DNA of 64,000 bases from Desmonostoc geniculatum HA4340-LM1 (GTDB lineage Bacteria; Cyanobacteriota; Cyanobacteriia; Cyanobacteriales; Nostocaceae): positions 1 to 64,000 of the forward strand of contig JAHHHB010000013.1 of the NCBI GenBank assembly GCA_019359545.1. Direction: 5' to 3'. The notes below the pieces were generated by a model. That model did not search any database, had not been told where the DNA came from, and saw nothing but the letters and a program-made list of their open reading frames with translations. The translations under genes and the position numbers were made by a program. Position 1 is the first letter of the stretch. The number at the start of each line of letters is the position of its first letter. Below, piece after piece: positions 1 through 8,396 of this stretch.

Positions 1-129
1 GGGGTTTGTGGGAAGCGGCAGGACGTGGAGGAAAGTGTAAGTGGAGTTTAGCGGATATAAATGCAGTTGAACAATGGCTAGAAAAAGAACGTAGTTATAC
101 CAGCCGTCAAATACAAGAACGTTTGGAGA
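1..129 (+). pseudogene. IS630-type transposase N-terminal fragment
   Basis: An open frame running in from the window edge encodes a helix-turn-helix-like segment (KWSLADINAVEQWL, then SYTSRQIQERLE) of the kind seen near the N-terminus of IS630/Tc1-mariner transposases. Similarity stops at about base 129, where sequence matching a different transposase family in the opposite direction begins. No DDE catalytic region is present, so this is a dead remnant. Family assignment rests on motif resemblance only. Confidence 0.5.
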
Positions 130-130
130 T

Positions 131-368
131 GTTCACTTGCCCATGCGCTTACCAAATGTATTGCCGATTTTCCTTGTTCTCTATCGTAGGAACCTTTTAA
201 AGTCTTACCATCAATGGAAACTACTTGTGCTCCTACTGTCTCAACTACCGATTGCACCCAAGCTCGAAAGCACCGCTCAAATGCTTTTGGGTTAATACGT
301 TCAAACACTCGTCGAAATGTATCTGGACAAGGAATACCATTATTTAACTTTTTATCTACAAGGAGTTA
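131..368 (-). pseudogene. ISAs1-family transposase internal fragment
   Basis: The minus frame carries the hallmark stretch of ISAs1 (H-repeat associated) transposases: NGIPCPDTFRRVFERI, then AFERCFRAWVQSV, then the first catalytic Asp region VSIDGKTLKGSYD, ending in HLVSAWASE. Full-length family members are about 370 aa. Only about 75 residues survive, with no start region and no C-terminal catalytic Glu. The right end is bounded by an in-frame TAA near 371 and the left end abuts the IS630 fragment, so one element was probably cut by the other or by deletion. Confidence 0.7.
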
Positions 369-651
369 CACAAATGTGAGTGTGGGTTCGCGCATAAGAT
401 GAAATTTAAACAACGAATTTACAAGGGTTTGAGACGATGAAATTTGTCCATCAAGTGAAATCCATTGTGGAGTAAGGGTTTGAGCCAAATCGTCAATTCG
501 GATATCAAGTTAAATTGTGTAATTAATTACACAATTTAAGTGCAGATCAAGTAAAATCACTAAGTTTTCATATGCGGTAGCCATGTGGCGAAATTGTTTG
601 AGTGGATTTTTTTGTGTTCGTGTAACAAGGCTAAAAAGAAAGAGAAAGTGA
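369..651. other. Non-coding stretch with transposon-end-like repeats
   Basis: No gene is seen. The stretch contains AAGGGTTTGAG twice (about 422 and 475) with related flanking words, and one long perfect palindrome listed separately. Next to the two transposase fragments it may be the worn terminal region of a mobile element, but no clear terminal inverted repeat pair could be matched. Confidence 0.4.
510..539. repeat. Perfect 30-bp AT-rich palindrome
   Basis: The two 15-base arms are exact reverse complements with no loop, centred between 524 and 525. There is no T-run to suggest a terminator. It sits between transposase remnants and the metallopeptidase-like gene, whose 3' end is at 652. 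Confidence 0.85.
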
Positions 652-1821
652 TTATTGCAACTGTGCCCAAATTCCTTTGCAGCGTTCTATAACTAGCCCT
701 TGAAAAATTGATTGAGTTGATGGGTGAATGTCTATTTTATAGAGAGAGAAAAGACCTGTAGGACTTTTAAGATTTAATTCTCTTCGGGTGAGACATGATG
801 CTTGTACTCGGTGGAGTTCCACAGCTTCCAGTAAACCTGGATAACTCAAATTACGTAAAGCTAATTGACTATTTTTAGTGATATATATGGCATCATTTTG
901 AAAAAGATGTTCTAAGCTCAGAAGCGCAGCATATACGTCCACATCTTTTTCCAGGCCTCCTAAACGGTGAGCATCTAAGCCAAAGCGAATGCAGAAATTC
1001 ACAGCTACTAACTTCCCGGCTTCTTGAGCAGGTAAAGCGCAAGCTGCAAACTCAAATCCTAAGCTATCAGATCGCCATTCTTCTATACCACCACAGGTAT
1101 AGTTTTGGAAAAACTTCTGTTTTAACTTAAAGTCAAATCCCAAACCACTCGCATGACCTGCTTCATGAACTTGAGTGTCTGCGTGGCGATAGCGTTCACC
1201 ATTAATTTCATCTTCTAAGGGATTTAATAGTAAATTAGCTGTTTCATATTCAAATATTTTTTGGATACATTCACGGCTGGGTCCTAAAAAACGTCGTCGC
1301 TGCTCGCTTGCATTGTTTAAGACTGGGCCAGAAACACTGTTAGGAAAACACCATCTATATGGGACGATGAAAGCTTCACCACTTTCACCGCTGATATTAC
1401 CACAACTAGCAATCTCGGTAAAAGAATGGTTTCTTGGAATTGGTTGACCGAGTTTTCCAAATTTTTCCCGACTGAGATTTTCTAATTTTTCAATAGATGG
1501 TTCGTGACTGTCGTGCATCTTTCCGTAAATTGCGCTTAAAGCCACTTGGGGTTGAGATTGTCGATTGATTTTGTAAGGTGCAATAATCAAGAAATAGCCA
1601 TTTTTGCCGATAAAATCCTTATGAATAAAGCCTTCAGATAAGATACTCCAATCGTTTTTTTCTAAAGCATCTGCTGTGTTGAGTAACCAAGTAGGAGGAA
1701 GTTCACGAGAGTTTGATGCTTGTTGACGCAGTTTTTTAACAGCGATCGCAATTTCATTTTGGTCAACATATTCGACTATTTGTTTGACTAATTCTTGTTC
1801 GTCTACAAAGATAGTGTTCAT
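652..1821 (-). CDS. Metallopeptidase-like protein (HExxH and EExRxD motifs), last gene of the peptide cluster
   Basis: This 389-aa soluble protein has no signal peptide or membrane span. It contains HEAGH at residues 219-223 and EEWRSD at 247-252. This spacing of HExxH and a downstream EExxxD recalls gluzincin zinc peptidases such as the M49/dipeptidyl-peptidase III group (HExxGH ... EECRAD), although overall similarity to them cannot be shown here. It may belong to a cyanobacterial family annotated only as a domain of unknown function. The start is supported by an AGGT-containing leader before ATG. It lies 133 bp downstream of the SDR gene in the same direction as the NRPS genes, so co-expression is likely. 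A role in processing or in resistance to a protease-inhibiting peptide is inference only. Confidence 0.6.
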   Translation of the reverse strand: MNTIFVDEQELVKQIVEYVDQNEIAIAVKKLRQQASNSRELPPTWLLNTADALEKNDWSILSEGFIHKDFIGKNGYFLIIAPYKINRQSQPQVALSAIYGKMHDSHEPSIEKLENLSREKFGKLGQPIPRNHSFTEIASCGNISGESGEAFIVPYRWCFPNSVSGPVLNNASEQRRRFLGPSRECIQKIFEYETANLLLNPLEDEINGERYRHADTQVHEAGHASGLGFDFKLKQKFFQNYTCGGIEEWRSDSLGFEFAACALPAQEAGKLVAVNFCIRFGLDAHRLGGLEKDVDVYAALLSLEHLFQNDAIYITKNSQLALRNLSYPGLLEAVELHRVQASCLTRRELNLKSPTGLFSLYKIDIHPSTQSIFQGLVIERCKGIWAQLQ

Positions 1822-1954
1822 TTTTTTACCTGGTGATTGGAGCGGAAATTTTTTTCTGGAATCAGAGTATCGACTAAATAGCGACTAACGAAACTATTAA
1901 AAGCTGTTACACCGACAAGGAGAATCAGCGTTCAGAGATTTCAGTAAATTGTGA

Positions 1955-2692
1955 TTAGACGAAGGTTACACCGCCATCCACAGGCAAAATAACCCCTGTG
2001 ATGTAGGGATTTGCGATCAAACTTAATACTGCTTGCGCCACTTCTTCTGGTTGTCCAAGATGCTGGACAGGCAAGGCTGCGATCGCCCACTTTGTTAAGT
2101 CTGAGCGTTCAGACTCCGTTTGACTGCTCCAGATACTTGTATCTTCTATGATTCCGGGGGCAATTATATTGACGCGAATCGGTGAAATTTCTAAGGCTAG
2201 CGATCGCCCAAAAGTGGCAACTGCTCCATTTGCGGCTGCGATCGCCGAAATCCCCCCCATTTTTGAAGATTTGAAGATAGTGACACTGGATGTGAGGGTA
2301 ATAGAGCCGTCAGTCGCTATATTTTTCAGCGATGCACGCACAGCAAAGAACGTTCCCCAGAATTTGTCTATCGCACCTTGAGCGGTTTGTGTGGTCATTT
2401 CTGCTAAAAGCGATCGCGGCATATTTCTGTCTCCCATAGCCGTTACCACCAAATGATCGAAGTTTCCGATCTGCTCAAAAAAAGCGTTGACTGAATCCTC
2501 ATTGAACACATCAACAGTTTTGCCCTGTATTTCTCCAGAAATCAACGCGATCGCCTCGTTTAATTTCTCTGGGGATGAGTGAGTAAGTATAACTTTTGCC
2601 CCCAGTTCTACCAGTTTTTGAGCGATCGCCAGATCGATCCCAGAACTGATGCCAATAATCACCACTTTCTTGCCTGATAGCGACTGAAACAT
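1955..2692 (-). CDS. Short-chain dehydrogenase/reductase-like protein with altered active site
   Basis: The 245-aa protein has an SDR fold: a glycine-rich N-terminal motif (residues 14-19, GISSGI), the Ser of TSS at 136, and a conserved C-terminal PVDGG. At the usual YxxxK position it has Ile151 and Asn155, so the catalytic Tyr and Lys are both missing. The third motif glycine of the usual GxxxGxG is Asp20. A strong GAGGG ribosome site precedes the ATG. From memory, anabaenopeptilide (apd) clusters carry a reductase-like gene after the last NRPS and methyltransferase genes, and this gene has the same position. It could act in Ahp formation, be a non-catalytic binder, or use different chemistry. 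Confidence 0.75.
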   Translation of the reverse strand: MFQSLSGKKVVIIGISSGIDLAIAQKLVELGAKVILTHSSPEKLNEAIALISGEIQGKTVDVFNEDSVNAFFEQIGNFDHLVVTAMGDRNMPRSLLAEMTTQTAQGAIDKFWGTFFAVRASLKNIATDGSITLTSSVTIFKSSKMGGISAIAAANGAVATFGRSLALEISPIRVNIIAPGIIEDTSIWSSQTESERSDLTKWAIAALPVQHLGQPEEVAQAVLSLIANPYITGVILPVDGGVTFV

Positions 2693-2725
2693 TCTTTTCC
2701 CTCATCAAAATCAAAAATATTCAAT

Positions 2726-2859
2726 ACACCTCTTGCATAAATAAATTTTTATCTCATGCAAAGGCGCAAAGGCAAGGCAGCGCGGTCTTGGGGGTTTCCC
2801 CCATGAGCGACTGCCGCGCAAAGAATAAGGTAAAAATAAGGACTTTTGCAAGAAGTCTA
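2726..2859. repeat. MITE-like element (ACCTCTTGCA ends) with nested hairpin insert
   Basis: The ends are imperfect inverted repeats: TACACCTCTTGCATAAA on the left and the complement TAGACTTCTTGCAAAAG on the right. The interior (about 2768-2823) is nearly identical to the interior of a different element at 40845-40900, including a GC-rich hairpin. It fills most of the 200-bp gap between the SDR and methyltransferase genes. Confidence 0.75.
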
Positions 2860-2861
2860 AT

Positions 2862-2894
2862 ATTCTGAATTCTGAATTCTGAATTCTGAATTCT
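2862..2894. repeat. Heptamer tandem repeat (ATTCTGA)n
   Basis: Four to five perfect copies of a 7-bp unit, a typical cyanobacterial short tandem repeat. It runs up to and just overlaps the stop codon of the methyltransferase gene. Confidence 0.85.
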
Positions 2895-3687
2895 AATTCC
2901 TTTTCATTGGCTTCTTTGCTGAAACTAACAAATAACCTATAGATGAAGTACTTAGTAAACCATCTATAGCACCCACATTTAGCTGATAAGCTTCTTCATC
3001 TAGATCTCCGGCGGCAAATTCCTTTACAAACCAAGATTTTAGATAGCGGAAGTGGTTTTTCCAACACTCATCTGTGACATCTAGAAATTCTAAGAGTTGG
3101 AATCCTGCCTGTTGGTAAAGATGTTTATATTCCTCAATATCTTTATCTTTGACAATATTTTTGGGAGTAACAATCCAATCACCGAAATACTGTATATTTT
3201 CAAAGATGATATCAGAGAGAATCAGATTGCCTCCTGGCTTCAATACACGCGCCGCTTCCTTGAGAAACTTTTCCCTGGTATCAAAGTATAATGCTGCTTC
3301 AACACATATAATGTTATCAAAAAAATCATCCTCAAATTCCATCTCCACCGCATCCATGCAAATTAAATTGCAGCCTGGTGCGTTAACTGTAGTTCTTTCT
3401 AGTTGCTTGGTGGAAATATTAATGCCAACAACATCAGTAGGCGAGTAATACTTGAGTAGATGACTGGTAGTTGCTCCCAAACCGCAGCCAACATCAAGGA
3501 TATTGCCCTTCTTCTCTGGAATAAATGCTAAAAGCTTTTCCATCAGATTAAAACAGGCCGACTCCTGATTCTGAGTATCCGAAAGCCAATAGCCGACATT
3601 AAAAAAATCTTTTTCACCGTATATCTTTCTAGTCGGAGGATTTAGAATCAAACTATCAAATTGGCTAATATATTCGCTTTTATCCAT
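2893..3687 (-). CDS. SAM-dependent class I methyltransferase, probable peptide-tailoring enzyme
   Basis: The protein is about 264 aa from the chosen start. It has the SAM-binding motif I (ILDVGCGLGATTSHLL), an acidic motif around ICVEAALYF, and the post-motif RVLKPGGNLILSD. It resembles small-molecule methyltransferases of the UbiE/sarcosine type rather than the embedded N-methyltransferase of the NRPS. An ATG nine codons further upstream (3714) lies inside a TGACCAA simple repeat with no ribosome site, so the inner ATG is preferred. It sits immediately after the terminal NRPS gene, where apd-type clusters carry a methyltransferase. The substrate is unknown; O-methylation of the tyrosine is one possibility. 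Confidence 0.8.
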   Translation of the reverse strand: MDKSEYISQFDSLILNPPTRKIYGEKDFFNVGYWLSDTQNQESACFNLMEKLLAFIPEKKGNILDVGCGLGATTSHLLKYYSPTDVVGINISTKQLERTTVNAPGCNLICMDAVEMEFEDDFFDNIICVEAALYFDTREKFLKEAARVLKPGGNLILSDIIFENIQYFGDWIVTPKNIVKDKDIEEYKHLYQQAGFQLLEFLDVTDECWKNHFRYLKSWFVKEFAAGDLDEEAYQLNVGAIDGLLSTSSIGYLLVSAKKPMKRN

Positions 3688-3704
3688 TTTTATTCTCACA
3701 TTTT

Positions 3705-3798
3705 TATTAGTCATTGGTCATTGGTCATTAATTCTTCTCCCTCATCTCCCCATCTCCCCCATCTCCCCATCTCCCCCATCTCCCCATCTCCCCACTCC
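3705..3798. repeat. Intergenic short repeats between NRPS and methyltransferase genes
   Basis: Copies of ATTGGTC and then CCCATCTCC-type units fill the gap. They are the same class of low-complexity DNA found in many gaps of this window and inside the NRPS genes. No promoter or clean terminator hairpin is visible. Confidence 0.7.
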
Positions 3799-6700
3799 CT
3801 ACTCCCGCGCTTTCTCAATACAAGCTTTCAACCGTTCGGCTAAAACCTGGACATGGGGTTCAGCCATAATCGTGATATGGTTGCCTAGTACAAATTGAAT
3901 ATCTACTTCAAAACAAAACTCGCTCCAGCCTAAGGATAAGTCCTGTGAATCCTCAGCAATTAAATGACTATTCGGGTCATCTGGTAAATCTTCGTTAGCC
4001 CGTACAATCGTAATTTTACCCGGATAAATCTGTTTTGATTGATAATTAACTAAACATAAACAGCTAGTTTTATAAGCTTGTACTAGATTTTGTAGCTGCG
4101 TAATTTGAGCATTAGGAGGCAACATATTAGCCATTTTGAAATAGTCTAAAACGTATTTTAGTTGCTCATCCATAGTCAAGTTTTGGAGAGTATCGTAGGA
4201 AACATCGATGTTTTTGTCTAAATAAAGTTTTATTCCTTTACTCACCTCAGCTAACCACCTAACATCATCCCAATCAACGTAATCAGCAAGTAATTGCTTG
4301 TCTTTGTAAGTTGATGGAGATGCATCAATCACGGCCAGTAGAGCAACCTCATGTCCCTGAGCAACCAACTGCTGAGCCATTTCAAAAACGACGTTACCTC
4401 CATAAGAATGTCCTCCCAAAAAGTATGGCCCTTGGGGCTGAACAGCTTGCATTGCTTGAATGTAATGACTCGCTATATCTTCAAGTCGTGAGAGTAGCCT
4501 TAATTCATATAGATTATTTTCAAAACCATATAACGGTTGGTCTACCCCTAAATAACGCCCTAAATAATAGAAGTAGTAAGGGCTGCCAGGAGCGCCGGGA
4601 ACGCAGAAGAAAGGTGAATTTGAACCTTTTGGCTGAATTGGTACCAAACAAGACGAATCAGAGTAATCTGAGTCTTTTTGCACAATTGTCGCCAACTGTT
4701 CGATAGTTGGATTTTGAAAAAGAGTTGTTAAGGGCAAATTTTTACCAAACTGCTCCTGAATTTGAGCCATTAAGTAGGCAGCTAAAAGAGAATGACCGCC
4801 AAGGTCAAAAAAGTTATCTTGTACTCCCACCTTGTTAACCTTAAGAACTTTTGACCAGATTTGTACTAGTTGCAGTTCTAATTGGTTACGGGGTTGGACA
4901 AATTTTTTGAAGTTATCGGTATTAGAAATTGCTCTTAATGCGCGGTGGTCTACTTTCCCGTTAGGAGTTAGTGGTAGAGACTCCAGGATGACAAAAGCCG
5001 ATGGCACCATGTAGAGAGGCAGTTTATTAGTAAGGAACTGGCGCAGTTCCTCTGTTGTGAGTGTTACTCCTTTTTGGGGCACTACGTAGGCAACTAAGCG
5101 TTTCTCACCTGGGGTATCTTCGCGCACAATGACGCAAGATACTTGCACATCTTCATGTTGACTCAGTATTGCTTCGATTTCTCCCAGTTCGATGCGGAAG
5201 CCCCGAATTTTTACTTGGTTATCAATGCGTCCTATGTATTCAATATTGCCATCGGGTAAATAACGAACTAAATCCCCAGTTTTGTATAATTTACTCTCTC
5301 CTGCTGTAAAGGGATTAGGGATAAATTTCTGATTGGTTAACTCGCTTCGGTTGAGATAGCCGCGTGCCAATCCCACACCGCCAATGTGCAATTCTCCCGG
5401 TACACCAACGGGAACTGGTTGTAAATATTGGTCAAAAATGTAAATTTGTGTATTGGCAATTGGGCGACCAATGGGAATAGTTGTGGCTGTGGTTGCTAAG
5501 TCCTCTACCAAATACCAAGAAGAAAACGTGGTATTTTCTGTTGGCCCGTATACATGGAGCAAGTGCTGTGGTGCGCCTTTATCTAACACTTGTTGCACCC
5601 ATCTAGGATCGACCGCTTCACCACCAAATAGCAGATATTTTAAAGAAGCAAATGCTTGCGGTACAACACTGGCTAACTGATTGAATAAAGCTGTGGTTAA
5701 AAATAAGACGCTGACTTTGTAAGAGCGCAGATTTACAGCAAATTCTTTCGGGATGAGCAATATTGATTTGGGGACGATCGCCACCTTGGCGCCGGAAAGC
5801 AATGCTCCCCAAATTTCAAAAGTGGCTGCATCAAAAGCAATATTTGCCGCTTGAGCAACGCAGTCATCGGGGGTTAACTGTACATAGTTGGTGTTTTTGA
5901 CCAATCGATTTACAGCCTGATGAGTAACGACTACGCCTTTGGGTGTGCCTGTAGAACCGGAAGTGTAAATCACATAGGCTAGATTTTCCGCACTGACTAT
6001 ACTGTTGAGATTATCTTGATTTGCTTGGTGAATAACTTGCCAGTCACTATCTAAGCAGACGACATGGGCTTGATGTTGAAAAACAGACTCCAGTAATTTC
6101 TGTTGAGTTAACAGAACTTTTACTTGAGTGTCTGCCAGCATAAATTGTTGGCGTTCTTGGGGATACTCTGGGTCAAGGGGTACGTAAGCCCCACCCGCTT
6201 TGAGAATGCCCAGTAGCCCCACAATCATTAAAGGCGATCGCTCTACACAAATGCCCACTAGCTCCGAGGCTCCCACACCCAAAGAACGCAAGTAATGCGC
6301 CAATTGGTTCGCACGACAATTCAATTCATAGTAGGTGAGTTGTTCGTCTTCATACACAACTGCCACAGCATCCGGTGTTTTCTCAACTTGTTCCTCAAAC
6401 AATTGATGAATACATAAATCATGGGGATAATCTGTTTGAGTATTGTTCCACTCCACCAATAATTGATGACGTTCTGCTGGACTCAATAGTGGTAATTCAA
6501 AAACTCGCCCTCTGGGATTAGCCACAATTGCTTGGAGTAAAGTTTCAAAATGTTGGGCGATGCGAGTAATTGTGGTGGCATCAAATAAATCAGTGTTGTA
6601 ACACCAAGTACCCTCTAAACCACCAGGAGTTTCCCAGAAGTTTACTTCCAAGTCAAACCTAGCTTTGATATCAATTGGCAAAGCTATATTCTGGATATTT

Positions 6701-8016
6701 AAACCTGACAAATTGGTAGAAGACTGTGGCGCATTTTGCAGGGAAAACATCACCTGTACCAGGGGATTACGGCTCAAATCTCGTTCTGGCTGTAACTTTT
6801 CCACCAACATTTCAAAGGGTAAATCCTGGTGGGCGTAGGCTGACAAGGTTGTTTGCCGCACTTGCGCCAAAAACTCAGCAAAACTGGGGTTGCTAGAAAG
6901 GTCGCCCCTTAATGCTAGGGTATTGGCAAAAAACCCCATTAACTGCTCGACACTTTTGCTGTTGCGATTGGCAATGGGGGAGCCAACAACAATATCTGAC
7001 TGACCACTATAACGAGAGAGCAAGACTAAAAAAGCTGCCAGTAAGGTCATAAACAAAGTTGTCTCTGACTGTTGGCTCAGCTGCTTGAGGCGTTGCGTGA
7101 GGTCACGATTTAGTAGGAAAAACTCAGCTGCACCCCGAAAGGACTGCATTGGGGGACGTGGTTTATCAGTAGCTAGTTCTAGTACACCAGGCGCACCTGC
7201 TAACTGTTGTTCCCAGTAGTTGAGTTGGCTCTCTAGAACTGAGCCACTTAGCCACTGACGCTGCCAAAAGGCAAAGTCGGCGTACTGGATGGGTAATTCA
7301 GGTAGTGGATTGGGCAATCCTTGAGTGAAAGCTGCATATAACTGAGATAACTCACTAAAGAAGATGCTCAAAGACCAACCATCGTAGATAATGTGGTGCA
7401 TCTTCAACAGCAGTACATACTCCTCTGGACTCAGTTGCAGTAGGGTGAATTCGACTAATGGTCCAACAGCCAAATCGAAGGGCTTGGAAGCTTGGGACTT
7501 CCCTATTTGTCGAATTTGGGTAGTTTGTTCCTGGGCTGACAACCCCTGCAAGTCATGAATGGGTAAAGTTAAGGCAGTGGCAGGGGCAATTCGCTGGATA
7601 GGATTTCCGTCTACCGTGGGAAAAGTGGTTCTTAAGACTTCGTGGCGGCGGACAAGTTCACTCAAGCTCTGTTCTAGTGCAACTATATTGAGGGAGCCGT
7701 TTAGCCGCAGCGCCTCCAGCATATTGTAAGAGTGACTGTCGGGTGAAAGCTGGTGCAGAAACCATAGCCGCTGTTGGGCAAAAGAGAGGGGTAAATCTTC
7801 ATCTCGTGAGACGGGAACAATGGCTAAGTCAGCAGAGCTAGAGGGCGTTTTCGCTTGTTTTAAAAATGCAAGAATTTCTGGTTTTCTTGTCCCTATTTCT
7901 TGCTTAATTTCTGTTGTCATTGCTCCCTTGGGAGACTGATATCGTAGCTTATCCTCTTCCAGCCAAATTTTGATATCTAAACTATTTAAATAAGACAAAA
8001 ATTCTACTACTTTCAT
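3799..8016 (-). CDS. Terminal NRPS module with thioesterase (TubC-C-A-PCP-TE), predicted to add Ile
   Basis: The 1405-aa protein contains a TubC-type N-terminal docking domain (1-55), a condensation domain (about 70-510; MHHIIYDGWS), an adenylation domain (about 535-1030; YTSGSTGTPKG, YKTGD), a carrier domain (FFDLGGHSLLA, about 1070) and a type I thioesterase (about 1130-1400; nucleophile in GGHSYGG near 1200). The hand-read ten-residue A code is DAFFLGVTFK, which I recall as an Ile code of cyanobacterial Ahp peptides. The thioesterase would release the chain, probably by ester formation with a Thr side chain. The ATG at 8016 follows a strong GGAAGG site and overlaps an upstream TGA as ATGA; a TTG two codons earlier is less likely. 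The docking domain implies partnership with another NRPS, but the six-module enzyme upstream shows no obvious C-terminal docking extension beyond its carrier domain. Confidence 0.95.
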   Translation of the reverse strand: MKVVEFLSYLNSLDIKIWLEEDKLRYQSPKGAMTTEIKQEIGTRKPEILAFLKQAKTPSSSADLAIVPVSRDEDLPLSFAQQRLWFLHQLSPDSHSYNMLEALRLNGSLNIVALEQSLSELVRRHEVLRTTFPTVDGNPIQRIAPATALTLPIHDLQGLSAQEQTTQIRQIGKSQASKPFDLAVGPLVEFTLLQLSPEEYVLLLKMHHIIYDGWSLSIFFSELSQLYAAFTQGLPNPLPELPIQYADFAFWQRQWLSGSVLESQLNYWEQQLAGAPGVLELATDKPRPPMQSFRGAAEFFLLNRDLTQRLKQLSQQSETTLFMTLLAAFLVLLSRYSGQSDIVVGSPIANRNSKSVEQLMGFFANTLALRGDLSSNPSFAEFLAQVRQTTLSAYAHQDLPFEMLVEKLQPERDLSRNPLVQVMFSLQNAPQSSTNLSGLNIQNIALPIDIKARFDLEVNFWETPGGLEGTWCYNTDLFDATTITRIAQHFETLLQAIVANPRGRVFELPLLSPAERHQLLVEWNNTQTDYPHDLCIHQLFEEQVEKTPDAVAVVYEDEQLTYYELNCRANQLAHYLRSLGVGASELVGICVERSPLMIVGLLGILKAGGAYVPLDPEYPQERQQFMLADTQVKVLLTQQKLLESVFQHQAHVVCLDSDWQVIHQANQDNLNSIVSAENLAYVIYTSGSTGTPKGVVVTHQAVNRLVKNTNYVQLTPDDCVAQAANIAFDAATFEIWGALLSGAKVAIVPKSILLIPKEFAVNLRSYKVSVLFLTTALFNQLASVVPQAFASLKYLLFGGEAVDPRWVQQVLDKGAPQHLLHVYGPTENTTFSSWYLVEDLATTATTIPIGRPIANTQIYIFDQYLQPVPVGVPGELHIGGVGLARGYLNRSELTNQKFIPNPFTAGESKLYKTGDLVRYLPDGNIEYIGRIDNQVKIRGFRIELGEIEAILSQHEDVQVSCVIVREDTPGEKRLVAYVVPQKGVTLTTEELRQFLTNKLPLYMVPSAFVILESLPLTPNGKVDHRALRAISNTDNFKKFVQPRNQLELQLVQIWSKVLKVNKVGVQDNFFDLGGHSLLAAYLMAQIQEQFGKNLPLTTLFQNPTIEQLATIVQKDSDYSDSSCLVPIQPKGSNSPFFCVPGAPGSPYYFYYLGRYLGVDQPLYGFENNLYELRLLSRLEDIASHYIQAMQAVQPQGPYFLGGHSYGGNVVFEMAQQLVAQGHEVALLAVIDASPSTYKDKQLLADYVDWDDVRWLAEVSKGIKLYLDKNIDVSYDTLQNLTMDEQLKYVLDYFKMANMLPPNAQITQLQNLVQAYKTSCLCLVNYQSKQIYPGKITIVRANEDLPDDPNSHLIAEDSQDLSLGWSEFCFEVDIQFVLGNHITIMAEPHVQVLAERLKACIEKARE

Positions 8017-8263
8017 TTGCAAATTACCTTCCCAAACTGTTGTTTAATCAGTTCTAAATTGCGCGATTCACTCTTGGGTTCAAAAAGTCCATCCGCCCCC
8101 CATTTACTAGGATCGAGACTAATTCCCCAGGCGTTTAACCATGAATTAGAGCTAACTTTAGGTAACTTATTCCCTGAAGTGAACGATAGCGTAACTTATC
8201 ATTTCCCACCCAGATTTTTATGCCTAAATCATTGAAATGAGATAAAACTTTAATTGTTTCCAT
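8013..8263 (-). pseudogene. Scrambled remnant: TubC docking start joined out of frame to the 3' end of an unknown gene
   Basis: From ATG at 8263 a 42-codon frame (stop at 8135) begins METIKVLSHFNDLGIKIW and matches the docking domain of the next NRPS (SYLNSLDIKIW, KLRYQS) through KLRYRS, then loses similarity. From about 8200 a second open frame encodes about 57 residues (including SWLNAWGISLDPSKWGADG and SRNLELIKQQFGK). It ends in TGA overlapping the NRPS start as ATGA, the usual sign of translational coupling. This looks like a deletion that fused the front of one gene to the tail of another. I do not recognise the tail. A lost halogenase or a lost extra module is a guess. Confidence 0.55.
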
Positions 8264-8283
8264 CGGAAAAAGGGGGTAAAAGA

Positions 8284-8325
8284 GAGTTATAAGCCCCCGT
8301 GAAAAAGGGGGGTTGGGGAATCTTC
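8284..8325. repeat. G/C-run hairpin downstream of the giant NRPS
   Basis: A CCCCCGTGAAAAAGGGGG-type inverted repeat lies in the gap between the two NRPS genes. It belongs to a common intergenic hairpin family also seen near 59340 and 62380. It could weaken read-through, but no terminal T-run is evident on the transcribed strand. Confidence 0.45.
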
Positions 8326-8396
8326 AAAAGATTAAAACGTTAACCAAAGCGTATTAGAACTACGATCGCAACAAATCTGTTTTGGTAGAAAGTTTT

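Noticed and set aside
3799-8016. Epimerase or D-amino-acid incorporation in the cluster
   Set aside because: No epimerisation domain is present after any carrier; the LGGDS carrier of module 3 is followed by a condensation domain with an HHAILDG motif and an adenylation domain.
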